A stretch of 64,000 nucleotides of DNA from assembly GCF_009826895.1 (NCBI RefSeq), contig NZ_WUMV01000004.1, forward strand, positions 1 to 64,000. Reading direction: 5' to 3'. A model generated the notes under the pieces. That model did not search any database and was not told the DNA's origin. It worked only from the letters and a program-made list of their open reading frames with translations. Numbering within the stretch: the stretch's first letter is position 1; each line of letters begins with the position of its first letter. The position numbers and the translations under genes are program-made. The DNA is from Stappia sediminis (GTDB lineage: Bacteria > Pseudomonadota > Alphaproteobacteria > Rhizobiales > Stappiaceae). This document shows positions 41,622 to 50,678 of the stretch, one piece after another.

Positions 41622-41948
41622 ATGGCAAACGTGAAACCCCGCGTGAAGGTCCCGAAGTCGGCCAATGCCGGCGAGGTCATCACCATCAAGACGTTGATCA
41701 GCCACCCGATGGAGTCCGGCCAACGCAGGGACAAAGAGGGCAACCTGATCCCGCGCCAGATCATCAACAGCTTCAAGTGCGAGTTCAACGGCACGCCGGT
41801 CTTTTCCTGCGATATCGAGCCGGCGGTCTCCTCCAATCCCTACTTCGAGTTCAAGGCCAGGGTGCCGGAAAGCGGCGAGTTCAAGTTCACCTGGGTCGAC
41901 GACGACGGTTCCGTCTACGAGGAAACGAAGAAGATCGAGGTGAAGTGA
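41622..41948 (+). CDS. soxZ: SoxY partner protein SoxZ
   Basis: Protein of 108 residues, all-beta, typical SoxZ (VKVPKSANAGEVITIKTLIS; FNGTPVFSCDIEPAVSSNPY). It has no signal peptide; SoxZ is exported together with Tat-dependent SoxY. The length equals that of known SoxZ proteins. Confidence 0.96.
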   Translation: MANVKPRVKVPKSANAGEVITIKTLISHPMESGQRRDKEGNLIPRQIINSFKCEFNGTPVFSCDIEPAVSSNPYFEFKARVPESGEFKFTWVDDDGSVYEETKKIEVK

Positions 41949-41989
41949 ACCGCGGGCTTTTGGCTTGCCGGTTCGATCGGGAGGAAACG

Positions 41990-42844
41990 ATGCCGTTCAA
42001 GGTCTTGAAGAATATCGCACTGCTATCGGGCGCCGCCCTAGCCCTGTCGGGCGCTGCGGCGGCCGATCCGGACGACAACAAACTCATTATCGATGGTGAG
42101 GAAATCGCCACCGATGCGGCAGCGCCGGAGGGAAGCCCCTTCGACCGGCTTTATTCCGGCTGGCGCTTCCGCACGTCCGAAACCCAGGATCTTCAGGCGG
42201 ATGACTTTGAAAATCCGGGCTTTGCCGCGATCACACTGGGCGAGGAGCTGTGGGACACTGTCGAAGGTTCGGAAGGCAAATCCTGTGCGTCCTGTCACGG
42301 CGATGTGTCGGAAGGCATGAAGGGCGTGCGCGCCAACATGCCGAAATGGTCGGAAGCCGCCGGCAAGCCGCAGACGTTGGAAAACCATATCAACACCTGC
42401 CGGACCGATCGCATGGGTGCGGATGCCTGGAAATGGGAATCCGAGGAAATGCTGGCGATGACGGCGCTGGTCGGCCTTCAGTCGCGCGGCATGCCGACAA
42501 GCGTCCAGACGGACGGCCCGATGCAGGAGTGGTGGGAAAAGGGCAAGGATCTCTACTACACCCGCGTCGGCCAGCTCGACATGGCCTGTGCCAATTGCCA
42601 TGAGGCGAATTTCGGCAAGATGATCCGGGCCGACCATCTTTCCCAGGGTCAAATCAACGGCTTTCCCGTTTACCGCCTGAAATGGGGCGGGCTCGGCTCG
42701 ATCCACCGCCGTTTCAAGGGCTGCATGGAAAACGTCCGCGCCGAGCCCTTCAAACGCGGTTCGGATGAATTCATCGCGCTCGAACTCTATGTCGCTTCCC
42801 GCGGCGAAGGCCTGTCGGTCGAAACGCCGTCGGTCCGAAACTGA
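41990..42844 (+). CDS. soxA: dihaem cytochrome SoxA
   Basis: About 284 residues from the ATG at 41990 (GGGAGGAAACG upstream). Signal peptide to GAAAAD. Two haem motifs: C99-A-S-C-H103 and C200-A-N-C-H204; the catalytic persulfidated cysteine is Cys245 in FKGCMENVRAEP. This is the dihaem Paracoccus-type SoxA that forms SoxAX with SoxX and starts the thiosulfate oxidation cycle. Confidence 0.95.
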   Translation: MPFKVLKNIALLSGAALALSGAAAADPDDNKLIIDGEEIATDAAAPEGSPFDRLYSGWRFRTSETQDLQADDFENPGFAAITLGEELWDTVEGSEGKSCASCHGDVSEGMKGVRANMPKWSEAAGKPQTLENHINTCRTDRMGADAWKWESEEMLAMTALVGLQSRGMPTSVQTDGPMQEWWEKGKDLYYTRVGQLDMACANCHEANFGKMIRADHLSQGQINGFPVYRLKWGGLGSIHRRFKGCMENVRAEPFKRGSDEFIALELYVASRGEGLSVETPSVRN

Positions 42845-42968
42845 AGCGACGACGCCCGGCCGGCGCGGACGGGGTCGGCCGGGTATCGCCTCTTGCAAGA
42901 ACAGAACCGTATTCCCGCGGCTGAAGCTTCCGCCGTGCGGGAACGATATTCCTGATTGGGAGCCGAAC

Positions 42969-44663
42969 ATGATTTCCAGGCGCGAGTTCCTGCAGGCGTC
43001 GGTAGCCGCGAGTGCCATTCTCGGGCTTGGCGGAACGGGCAAGTTCGCGGCGTTCGCCGCAACTCAGTCGATGACGCAGGACCAGCTTCTCGACTTTGAG
43101 GATTTCGGCAACGTCACCCTCGTCCACATCACCGATATCCACGCGCAGGTGAAGCCGATCTACTTCCGCGAACCGTCGATCAACCTTGGCGTGGGTGAAG
43201 CGGCGGGCAAGCCGCCGCATGTGACGGGAGCGGATTTCCTCAGGCTCTACAATATCGAGCCCGGCTCGCCGGAGGCTTATGCCCTGACCTCGGAAGATTT
43301 CACGGCACTTGCCGGCACCTACGGCCGCATGGGCGGGCTCGACCGGGTAGCAACGGTCGTCAAGGCGATCCGTGCCGCGCGCGGCGATAACATGCTGCTG
43401 CTTGACGGCGGCGACACCTGGCAGGGCTCCTATGTCTCGCACCACACCAATGGCGGCGACATGGTCGAGCTCATGAACCTGCTCAGGCCCGACGCGATGA
43501 CGGCGCACTGGGAGTTCACCTACGGTGAGGATAGGGTACGCGAGATCGTCGACGAGCTTCCCTTCGCCTTCCTCGGCTCCAATATCTTCGATGCGGAATG
43601 GGACGAGCCGGCCTACGAACACACGAAGATGTTCGAGCGTGGCGGCGTCAAGGTTGCCGTTATCGGCCAGGCCTTCCCCTATCTGCCGATCGCAAATCCC
43701 GGCTGGATGTTCCCTTCCCTCTCCTTCGGCATCCGTGAAGAGGTGCTGCAAGAGAATGTGGATGCCGCGCGGGCGGAAGGTGCGGAGCTTGTCGTGCTTC
43801 TCTCCCACAACGGCTTCGACGTGGACCGAAAGCTTGCGGGCCGCATCTCCGGCGTGGACGTCATCCTGACCGGGCACACGCATGATGCATTGCCCGAGCC
43901 GGTCGTCGTCGGCGATACCTTGCTGATCGCTTCCGGGTCCAACGGCAAGTTCGTATCGCGTCTCGATCTCGATGTGCGCGACGGCGGCCTGAAGGGCTAT
44001 CAATACCGGCTCATTCCGATCTTTTCGGATGTGATTTCGCCGGACGCGGAAATGACGGCGGCGATCGATGCGACGCGCGAGCCGCACAAGGCCGAGCTCG
44101 AGCGGGTTCTGGGCACCACCGAAAGCCTTCTTTATCGGCGCGGAAATTTCAACGGCACCTTCGACGATCTGATCTGCCAGGCGCTGTTGCAGGAGCGCGA
44201 GGCCGATATCGCGCTGTCCCCCGGTTTCCGTTGGGGAACATCCCTCCTCCCGGGCCAGGACATCACCGTGGAGGATGTCTTCAACGCGACCGGCATGACC
44301 TATCCGAACGCCTATCGCTCGGAAATGTCCGGCAAGCTCCTGAAGGACATTCTCGAAGACGTCGCCGACAACCTCTTCAACACCGACCCCTATTACCAGC
44401 AGGGCGGCGATATGGTCCGCGTCGGCGGCATGGGTTACCGGATCGACACTTACAAGCCGATCGGCAGCCGCATTTCGGAAATGACGCTCCTGAAGACGGG
44501 CGAGGCTATCGACCCGGCGAAAAACTACGTCGTCGCCGGCTGGGCCAGCGTGAACGAGGAAACCGAGGGGCCGGCCATCTGGGATGTCGTCGAAAGCTAC
44601 ATCACGCGTGTCGGCACGGTCTCGCTAGAGGAAAACCAGTCGGTGAAGATCGTCCAGTCCTGA
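42969..44663 (+). CDS. soxB: sulfate thiohydrolase SoxB
   Basis: Protein of 564 residues from the ATG at 42969 with GGGAG upstream. Tat-like signal (SRREFLQASVAASAILGLGG). Metallophosphoesterase-type metal motifs: HITDIHAQVKP, GRMGGLDRVATVVKAI, DGGDTWQGSYVSHH, LSHNGFD and LTGHTHDALPEP. It hydrolyses the terminal sulfate from the SoxYZ-bound intermediate. It is separated from soxA by 124 bp with no other element recognised. Confidence 0.96.
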   Translation: MISRREFLQASVAASAILGLGGTGKFAAFAATQSMTQDQLLDFEDFGNVTLVHITDIHAQVKPIYFREPSINLGVGEAAGKPPHVTGADFLRLYNIEPGSPEAYALTSEDFTALAGTYGRMGGLDRVATVVKAIRAARGDNMLLLDGGDTWQGSYVSHHTNGGDMVELMNLLRPDAMTAHWEFTYGEDRVREIVDELPFAFLGSNIFDAEWDEPAYEHTKMFERGGVKVAVIGQAFPYLPIANPGWMFPSLSFGIREEVLQENVDAARAEGAELVVLLSHNGFDVDRKLAGRISGVDVILTGHTHDALPEPVVVGDTLLIASGSNGKFVSRLDLDVRDGGLKGYQYRLIPIFSDVISPDAEMTAAIDATREPHKAELERVLGTTESLLYRRGNFNGTFDDLICQALLQEREADIALSPGFRWGTSLLPGQDITVEDVFNATGMTYPNAYRSEMSGKLLKDILEDVADNLFNTDPYYQQGGDMVRVGGMGYRIDTYKPIGSRISEMTLLKTGEAIDPAKNYVVAGWASVNEETEGPAIWDVVESYITRVGTVSLEENQSVKIVQS

Positions 44664-44694
44664 GGAAAAGGACAAGAAGGTTCAGGCATATTCT

Positions 44695-44718
44695 TTACAT
44701 TCACAAAAACGAATGTAA
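44695..44718. promoter_or_regulatory. candidate SqrR/BigR box before soxCD, perfect dyad (TTACATTC-N8-GAATGTAA)
   Basis: The best of the six sites: two 8-bp arms in perfect inverted symmetry around an 8-base spacer. It lies 33 bp before the soxC start and suggests that soxCD has its own persulfide-controlled promoter. Confidence 0.7.
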
Positions 44719-44750
44719 TGATATGTTCAAAGGTCTGGGAGTGAACGTCC

Positions 44751-46034
44751 ATGACGAAGAATGACGAGACGCTGCGCGCGCCCTCCCGCCGCGGCTTCCT
44801 GAAATCCGGCATCGCCATAGGCGGCGCTCTTGCCGCCGCCCCTCTTGCCGCGCGTGCTGCCGCGGCAGAGGGCGATCCGGCGATCCTGGAGAAGAAGGAC
44901 TGGAACCAATATCTGGGCGACGGGGTGGATGCACGGCCATATGGTCACCCTTCCGAATTCGAGGCGGATGTCGTGCGCCGCAATGTCGCGTGGCTTACCG
45001 CCGATCCGGTGTCTTCGGTGAATTTCACGCCGCTTCATCAGCTTGACGGCATCATCACGCCGAACGGACTTTGCTTCGAGCGTCACCACGCGGGCATCGC
45101 CGAGGTCGACCCGGCCGAACATCGCCTTATGATCAACGGGCTGGTGGATCGCGAACTCGTCTTCACCATGCAGGATCTGATGCGCTTTCCGCGCGAAAAC
45201 CGGGTCTATTTCCTCGAATGCGCAGCCAATTCCGGCATGGAGTGGCGCGGCGCGCAGCTCAACGGCTGTCAGTTCACCCACGGCATGATTCACAACGTCA
45301 TGTACACGGGCGTGCCGCTGAAATACCTGCTGGAGGAGGCCGGTCTCAAGACCAATGCGAAGTGGCTCCTGCCGGAAGGGGCGGATGCCGCCGGCATGAC
45401 GCGCTCGGTCCCGCTTCAAAAGGCCCTCGATGACTGTCTCGTCGCCTTCAAGATGAACGGCGAGGCGCTTCGTCCCGAGCAGGGGTATCCAATCCGTCTG
45501 GCTGTTCCCGGCTGGGAAGGCAACATGTGGGTCAAGTGGCTGCGCCGGATCGAGGTCGGCGACGAGCCCTGGCACCACCGCGAGGAAACGTCGAAATACA
45601 CCGACCTCATGGCGAACGGAAAGGCACGCCGCTTCACCTGGGAAATGGATGTGAAGTCGGTGATCACCAACCCTTCGCCGCAAGCGCCGATCCTGCATGA
45701 CAAGGGGTTCACCGTGCTCACCGGTCTCGCCTGGTCGGGACGCGGGTCGATTACCCGCGTCGACGTATCGCTCGACGGCGGGCGCAACTGGCGCCCTGCC
45801 CGCATCGACGGACCGAGCTTCGATAAATCCGCGCACCGGTTCTACTACGAGTTCGACTGGGACGGCTCGCCTCTGCTGCTTCAGTCCCGCGCAATTGATT
45901 CCGAAGGCATTGTCCAGCCGACGAAGGATGCCCTTCGCGCGGTGCGCGGCACGAACTCCATCTACCACAACAACGGTATCCAGACCTGGCACGTGAAGTC
46001 CGGCGGGGAGGTCGAAAATGTCGAAGTCTCTTAA
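44751..46034 (+). CDS. soxC: molybdenum subunit of sulfane dehydrogenase, SoxC
   Basis: Protein of 427 residues. Tat signal (SRRGFLKSGIAIGGALAAAP). Sulfite-oxidase-type Moco domain with the conserved cysteine Cys157 in VYFLECAANSG, then the dimerisation domain (TRVDVSLDGGRNWRPARIDG). With SoxD it oxidises the SoxY-bound sulfane sulfur, giving a six-electron gain. Its last 17 bp overlap soxD, so the two are coupled. Confidence 0.95.
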   Translation: MTKNDETLRAPSRRGFLKSGIAIGGALAAAPLAARAAAAEGDPAILEKKDWNQYLGDGVDARPYGHPSEFEADVVRRNVAWLTADPVSSVNFTPLHQLDGIITPNGLCFERHHAGIAEVDPAEHRLMINGLVDRELVFTMQDLMRFPRENRVYFLECAANSGMEWRGAQLNGCQFTHGMIHNVMYTGVPLKYLLEEAGLKTNAKWLLPEGADAAGMTRSVPLQKALDDCLVAFKMNGEALRPEQGYPIRLAVPGWEGNMWVKWLRRIEVGDEPWHHREETSKYTDLMANGKARRFTWEMDVKSVITNPSPQAPILHDKGFTVLTGLAWSGRGSITRVDVSLDGGRNWRPARIDGPSFDKSAHRFYYEFDWDGSPLLLQSRAIDSEGIVQPTKDALRAVRGTNSIYHNNGIQTWHVKSGGEVENVEVS

Positions 46035-46686
46035 GCTCACCTCCCTTCTGGCCGCAGCGGCGATCGGCGTGACCACGGCCCAGGCCGGCGAAAAGTTCGG
46101 TATTGGCCGTGAAGCGACGAAGGATGAAGTCGCCGCATGGGATATCGACGTTCGCCCGGACGGCACGGGCCTGCCGGATGGCAGCGGCACGGTTGCCGAC
46201 GGCGAGGAGATCTTCGCCGAGCGCTGCGCCGTCTGCCATGGCGACTTCGGCGAGGGCGTGGATCGCTGGCCGGTGCTCGCGGGCGGTCAGGACACGCTTT
46301 CCAGCGACCGTCCCGTGAAGACGATCGGCTCCTACTGGCCTTATCTTTCGACCGTTTACGATTATATCAACCGTGCCATGCCCTTCGGCGAGGCGCAGTC
46401 GCTCACGCCTGACGAGGTTTACGCGATCACCGCTTACCTTCTCTACATGAACGACGTCGTCACCGATGACGAATTCGAACTGTCGAAGGAAAACTTCACG
46501 GACATCCATTTGCCGAACGAAGAGAACTTCTTCGAGGACCCACGGCCTGACACGGCAACGTTGAAGGATGGCGAGCCTTGCATGTCCGGCTGCAAGGAGA
46601 AGGTGGAGATCACCATGCGCGCGCGCGTGCTGGACGTGACGCCGGATACCGAAGACGACGAAAGTGGCGCAGGCAGCATCGATTGA
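46018..46686 (+). CDS. soxD: c-type cytochrome SoxD, single-haem form
   Basis: Protein of 222 residues. Signal peptide to AQAG; one haem motif C70-A-V-C-H74; Met in NRAMPFGEAQ as likely axial ligand. The C-terminal EPCMSGCKEKVEIT has two further cysteines without a haem motif. Paracoccus SoxD is about 380 residues with two haems, so this is the short form that lacks the second cytochrome domain. It takes electrons from SoxC. Confidence 0.93.
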   Translation: MSKSLKLTSLLAAAAIGVTTAQAGEKFGIGREATKDEVAAWDIDVRPDGTGLPDGSGTVADGEEIFAERCAVCHGDFGEGVDRWPVLAGGQDTLSSDRPVKTIGSYWPYLSTVYDYINRAMPFGEAQSLTPDEVYAITAYLLYMNDVVTDDEFELSKENFTDIHLPNEENFFEDPRPDTATLKDGEPCMSGCKEKVEITMRARVLDVTPDTEDDESGAGSID

Positions 46687-46773
46687 GGCCCTGATCAGCT
46701 TTCGAACCTATGGGCGCTCGATGTCCTCCCTGACCAGCCCATCCAGATCCTGAATCGAAATGCGAGCGAACTT

Positions 46774-46807
46774 GCCCGGCAGACGGTCAGCCTGCCGGGC
46801 TTTTTTT
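46774..46807 (+). terminator. strong intrinsic terminator at the end of the sox island
   Basis: GCCCGGCAG pairs perfectly with CTGCCGGGC around a 9-base loop, followed by seven T (46801-46807). It lies 87 bp after soxD. Confidence 0.9.
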
Positions 46808-46848
46808 CGGTCTGAATGCCGGTATTCCGCGGTCGACCCGCAGCAAAG

Positions 46849-47691
46849 TTATTCCTTCGGCGTCTCGCGCCCGCACTTTTCCCATTCCCCGCCCTTTTCC
46901 CATTCAAAGGGCGAAAAGTCGTCCCCCCTCGCGGAGCCGGCGCCGTCCGGGAAATCGATCACCACGTTCAGCCGGACGACATCCGTGCCGTCGTTGACGA
47001 GATCGGAACGCTCGCGGCGCACCTTTATCTCGGCGCCGCGGATGCTCATTTCAGCCGACCCCGCCCTGGAAATCGCATCGTAGAGCGATTGCGGCCATTC
47101 CCATCCGTATCGTCCCGCCACCTGATCCAGCACATCCCGTGTGGCGGCCTTGATCTCGCCAAGGGTGTCCGGGTTGTCCCCGTTCATCTTGATCCTGAGA
47201 AAATCGAGGCGATCTTCGGCCCCGCCGCGCAGGTTCACGAAGATCGTGCTTTGCTTTGCCTCGCCATTTTCCTCGCCAACTGCGATCAGATCGCTGGAAC
47301 ACTGCCAGCCGCCCTCCTTGAGCGGATCCGGCGTCCAGGCCGACATCGGCACGCCGACCCGGTTGAACGCGGAACAAAGGTCGCGCGGGTGTCCGCCGTA
47401 GACGAGCTTGAACAAATCCGGCCTGTCGGGCACCGGATCCGTCAGCCGGCTTCGTGTATCTTCGGGCAGTCCCCCCAGCGGATCGGCGGCCTGGGGCGCG
47501 CGATCCTCCTCAAGCGCGCTCGTCTGCGGCTCCACTGCGCCGTCTTCGCGCAAAAACCACCAGCCTATGCTGGCAGTCCCGGCGACGGCGGCGACGAGTG
47601 CAGCGGCAACAGCCGTCAGTCGCACCCGATTCACGGCCTTTGCGATTTTCGCAGGATTCGCCGTTTCGTCGGAAGTCTCATCGCTTCTCAT
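46849..47691 (-). CDS. single-span membrane protein of unknown function
   Basis: Protein of 280 residues. A short cytoplasmic N-terminus is followed by one membrane helix (RLTAVAAALVAAVAGTASIG) and a periplasmic domain of about 220 residues with no motif I can name. Two cysteines (LCSAFNRVGV and WQCSSD) are about 25 residues apart and could form a disulfide; another is in EKCGRE near the end. It is divergent from the M20 peptidase gene and convergent with soxD. The coding call rests on a coherent membrane topology and an uninterrupted frame; the function is unknown. Confidence 0.7.
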   Translation of the reverse strand: MRSDETSDETANPAKIAKAVNRVRLTAVAAALVAAVAGTASIGWWFLREDGAVEPQTSALEEDRAPQAADPLGGLPEDTRSRLTDPVPDRPDLFKLVYGGHPRDLCSAFNRVGVPMSAWTPDPLKEGGWQCSSDLIAVGEENGEAKQSTIFVNLRGGAEDRLDFLRIKMNGDNPDTLGEIKAATRDVLDQVAGRYGWEWPQSLYDAISRAGSAEMSIRGAEIKVRRERSDLVNDGTDVVRLNVVIDFPDGAGSARGDDFSPFEWEKGGEWEKCGRETPKE

Positions 47692-47847
47692 GATCTCGTC
47701 GTAGCTGACGTAGCGCCTTACTTAAACCCTTTAAAAGCGCACATTCTTCTTCCTCGCCATTCACGAATGGCGTTGGCATTGGCGGCCAAATCGGTGCACC
47801 ATTGCGTTAGAACAATCAAATCAAGGCCGTGCGGTTCTGGAGGGCGC

Positions 47848-49125
47848 ATGCTCGAGGCGCTGGACAAGCGCATAGAGGACAAGCGTGAGGAGATCGTTGC
47901 GTTGACGCAGGATCTCATCCGCTTTCCCACGATCAACCCCCCGGGTGATGCCTACCAGCCCTGCGCGGAGTTTATCGGCGCACGGCTCAAGCGGCGCGGC
48001 TTCGAAGTCAGCTTCATCCGGGGCGAGGACACGCCAGGCGACAGCGCCCGTTACCCGCGCATGAATGTCGTTGCCCGGCGCGAGGGTGGTCGTCCAGGTC
48101 CATGCATTCACTTCAATTCGCATATCGATGTGGTCGAAACCGGCCATGGCTGGACGGTCGATCCGTTCGCCGGCATCGTGCGCGACGGCAAGGTATTCGG
48201 GCGCGGCGCCTGCGATATGAAGGGCGGCCTGGCCGCCTCCATCATCGCCGTCGAGGCGTTGCTGGAACTGAAGCCCGACTATCCTGGCGCGATCGAAATC
48301 TCCGGCACGGTGGATGAGGAATCCGGCGGTCTCGGCGGTGTCGGATATCTGGCGGGGAAGGGATATTTCTCAAGGCCGCGCGTCGACCATGTGATCATTC
48401 CCGAACCGCTGAACAAGGAGCGCATCTGCCTCGGTCATCGCGGCGTCTGGTGGGCGGAGATCGAGACGCATGGCTCCATCGCCCACGGGTCGATGCCCTT
48501 CCTCGGCGATTGCGCGGTCCGCCATATGGGCGCGGTGATGGACCGCTTCGAGCGCGAGCTCTTCCCCCGTCTTGCGGCGAAGCATACAGACATGCCGGTC
48601 GTGCCGGCAGGCGCGCGCTCCTCCACCCTCAATATAAACTCCATCCACGGCGGCCAGCCCGAAGGTTTCGACGGACTGCCCTCCCCTTGCGTTCCCGACA
48701 GTTGCCGGATGGTGATCGACCGCCGCTTCCTGATCGAGGAAGAGCTTGACGAGGTGAAGGCCGAGGTGACCGCGATCCTGGAGAGCCTGAAGGCGGAGCG
48801 CGGGCGATTCAGCTACTCGATCCGCGATCTTCTGGAAGTGCTTCCCACGATGACGGATCGCGAAGCGCCGGTTGTCCGGGCGGTAGCGGCGGGCATCGAG
48901 GACGTGCTTTCGCGCGAGCCGGATTATGTTATCTCGCCAGGCACTTACGATCAGAAGCATATCGCCCGCATCGGCCATCTGCATGATTGTATCGCCTATG
49001 GCCCGGGCATCCTGGACATAGCCCACCGCCCGGACGAATTCGTCGGCATCGACGATATGCTCGACAGCGCCAAGGTCATGGCGCGCGCCACGCTGGCGCT
49101 CCTGTCTCCTCACCAGACCCCATAA
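47848..49125 (+). CDS. M20 family metallopeptidase (ArgE/DapE-type deacylase)
   Basis: Protein of 425 residues from the ATG at 47848 with GGAGGGC upstream. M20 zinc ligands: His92 and Asp94 in NSHIDVVETG, Asp123 in GRGACDMKGG and Glu157-Glu158 in TVDEESGG. The family removes acyl groups from amino acids or hydrolyses small peptides. It is followed 26 bp later by a peptide-type solute-binding protein, so uptake and cleavage of an N-acyl amino acid or small peptide is likely. The exact substrate is unknown. Confidence 0.88.
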   Translation: MLEALDKRIEDKREEIVALTQDLIRFPTINPPGDAYQPCAEFIGARLKRRGFEVSFIRGEDTPGDSARYPRMNVVARREGGRPGPCIHFNSHIDVVETGHGWTVDPFAGIVRDGKVFGRGACDMKGGLAASIIAVEALLELKPDYPGAIEISGTVDEESGGLGGVGYLAGKGYFSRPRVDHVIIPEPLNKERICLGHRGVWWAEIETHGSIAHGSMPFLGDCAVRHMGAVMDRFERELFPRLAAKHTDMPVVPAGARSSTLNINSIHGGQPEGFDGLPSPCVPDSCRMVIDRRFLIEEELDEVKAEVTAILESLKAERGRFSYSIRDLLEVLPTMTDREAPVVRAVAAGIEDVLSREPDYVISPGTYDQKHIARIGHLHDCIAYGPGILDIAHRPDEFVGIDDMLDSAKVMARATLALLSPHQTP

Positions 49126-49151
49126 GCCGAATAATACGAGGGATCGATAAA

Positions 49152-50657
49152 ATGGCGACGACACTAACCCGGAGCTTGAAAGCCATTCTGGCCGCCGTAG
49201 CGATTGGCGGCGGCATCCTGGCCGGCGCATCTTCGGCTGAGGCCGCGCGCGCCGATGTCGTCCTCGGCGTTCGCCTGGAGCCGCCGCATCTCGATCCCAC
49301 GGCAGGTGCCGCTGCGGCGATCGACGAGGTCGTCTTCATCAACCTTTTCGAGGGCCTGACCCAGGTGGACCGCGACGGCACGGTCAAACCGGCGCTTGCC
49401 GAAAGCTGGGAAATCTCGGACGACGGAAAGGTCTACACATTCAAGCTGCATAAGGGCGTGAAGTTTCACGACGGCACGGATTTTGACGCGCAGGATGTCG
49501 TCTTCTCGCTCGACCGCGCGCGCGGCGAGGATTCCGTGAATGCGCAGAAGGCGAAGTTCGAGGTGATCGAAAACGTCGAGGCGGTCGACCCGTTGACCGT
49601 GCGCATCACGCTGAAGCGCCCTGCCGGCGATTTTCTCTTCACGCTCGGCACCGGCGATGCGGTCATCGTCGCGCCGGAAACCGCTGAAACCAACAAGTCG
49701 CAGCCGGTCGGCACGGGCCCGTTCAGGTTCTCCCGCTGGGCCAAGGGAGACAGCATCGATCTGGTCAAAAACCCGGAATACTGGGGCGAGCCTGCCAGGC
49801 TTCAGAAAGCCACGATCAAGATCATTGGCGATGCCGCCGCCGCTCTCGCAGCCCTCATGGCCGGCGATGTCGACGGTTTCCCGATCTACCCCGCACCTGA
49901 AAACCTGCCCCAGTTCGAGGCCGATCCGCGTTTCAGCGTGGTCATCGGATCGACCGAAGGCGAAACCATCCTCGCCACCAACAACGCCAGAAAGCCGTTC
50001 GACGATCTTCGCGTGCGCCGTGCCATTGCCTACGCGATAGACCGGCGGGCGATCATCGATGGCGCGATGTTCGGCTTCGGCACGCCGATCGGTTCGCATT
50101 TCGCTCCTCACCACCCCGCCTATGTCGATTTGACGGGTCTGTCTCCACACGATCCGCAGCGCGCGAAGGAATTGCTTGCCGAGGCCGGATATCCAAACGG
50201 ATTCAAGGCGACGCTGAAGCTGCCGCCGCCTTCCTACGCCCGCCGTGGCGGCGAAATCCTGGTCTCCGATCTCAAGAAGGTCGGCATAGAGCTTGAGATC
50301 ATCCCGCTCGAATGGGCGCAGTGGCTGGAGCAGGTGTTTAGGGGCAAGGATTACGACCTGACGATCGTCTCGCACACCGAAGCGCTCGATATCGATATCT
50401 ACGCGCGCGACGGCTATTACTTCAACTACGACAACCCGGAGTTCGACGCTCTCATCGGTGAGCTCAACGCCACCACCGATACGGTCAAGCGTTACGAGCT
50501 CATGCGACAGGCGCAGAAGATGATTGCCGACGATGCGGTCAACGGCTTCCTCTTCCAGCTTGCCAAGACGGGTGTGTGGAACTCCAAGCTCAAGGGGCTT
50601 TGGGAAAACGCGCCCGTGCAGGCGAACGACCTGACCGAAGTCTACTGGGAAGAATAG
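49152..50657 (+). CDS. ABC transporter solute-binding protein, peptide/nickel family (SBP_bac_5)
   Basis: Protein of 501 residues from the ATG at 49152 with GAGGGA upstream. Signal peptide (SLKAILAAVAIGGGILAGAS, then AEAAR). Family pattern: LRVRRAIAYAIDR, here VRRAIAYAIDRRAIID, and QPVGTGPFRFSRWAKGDSI. No permease or ATPase genes are adjacent. A dppBC-DF operon without a binding protein lies 7 kb away at 57.5-61 kb, and the two could form one importer, though the genes point in opposite directions. Confidence 0.9.
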   Translation: MATTLTRSLKAILAAVAIGGGILAGASSAEAARADVVLGVRLEPPHLDPTAGAAAAIDEVVFINLFEGLTQVDRDGTVKPALAESWEISDDGKVYTFKLHKGVKFHDGTDFDAQDVVFSLDRARGEDSVNAQKAKFEVIENVEAVDPLTVRITLKRPAGDFLFTLGTGDAVIVAPETAETNKSQPVGTGPFRFSRWAKGDSIDLVKNPEYWGEPARLQKATIKIIGDAAAALAALMAGDVDGFPIYPAPENLPQFEADPRFSVVIGSTEGETILATNNARKPFDDLRVRRAIAYAIDRRAIIDGAMFGFGTPIGSHFAPHHPAYVDLTGLSPHDPQRAKELLAEAGYPNGFKATLKLPPPSYARRGGEILVSDLKKVGIELEIIPLEWAQWLEQVFRGKDYDLTIVSHTEALDIDIYARDGYYFNYDNPEFDALIGELNATTDTVKRYELMRQAQKMIADDAVNGFLFQLAKTGVWNSKLKGLWENAPVQANDLTEVYWEE

Positions 50658-50678
50658 CCGCCGAAACCGGGCTACGCG

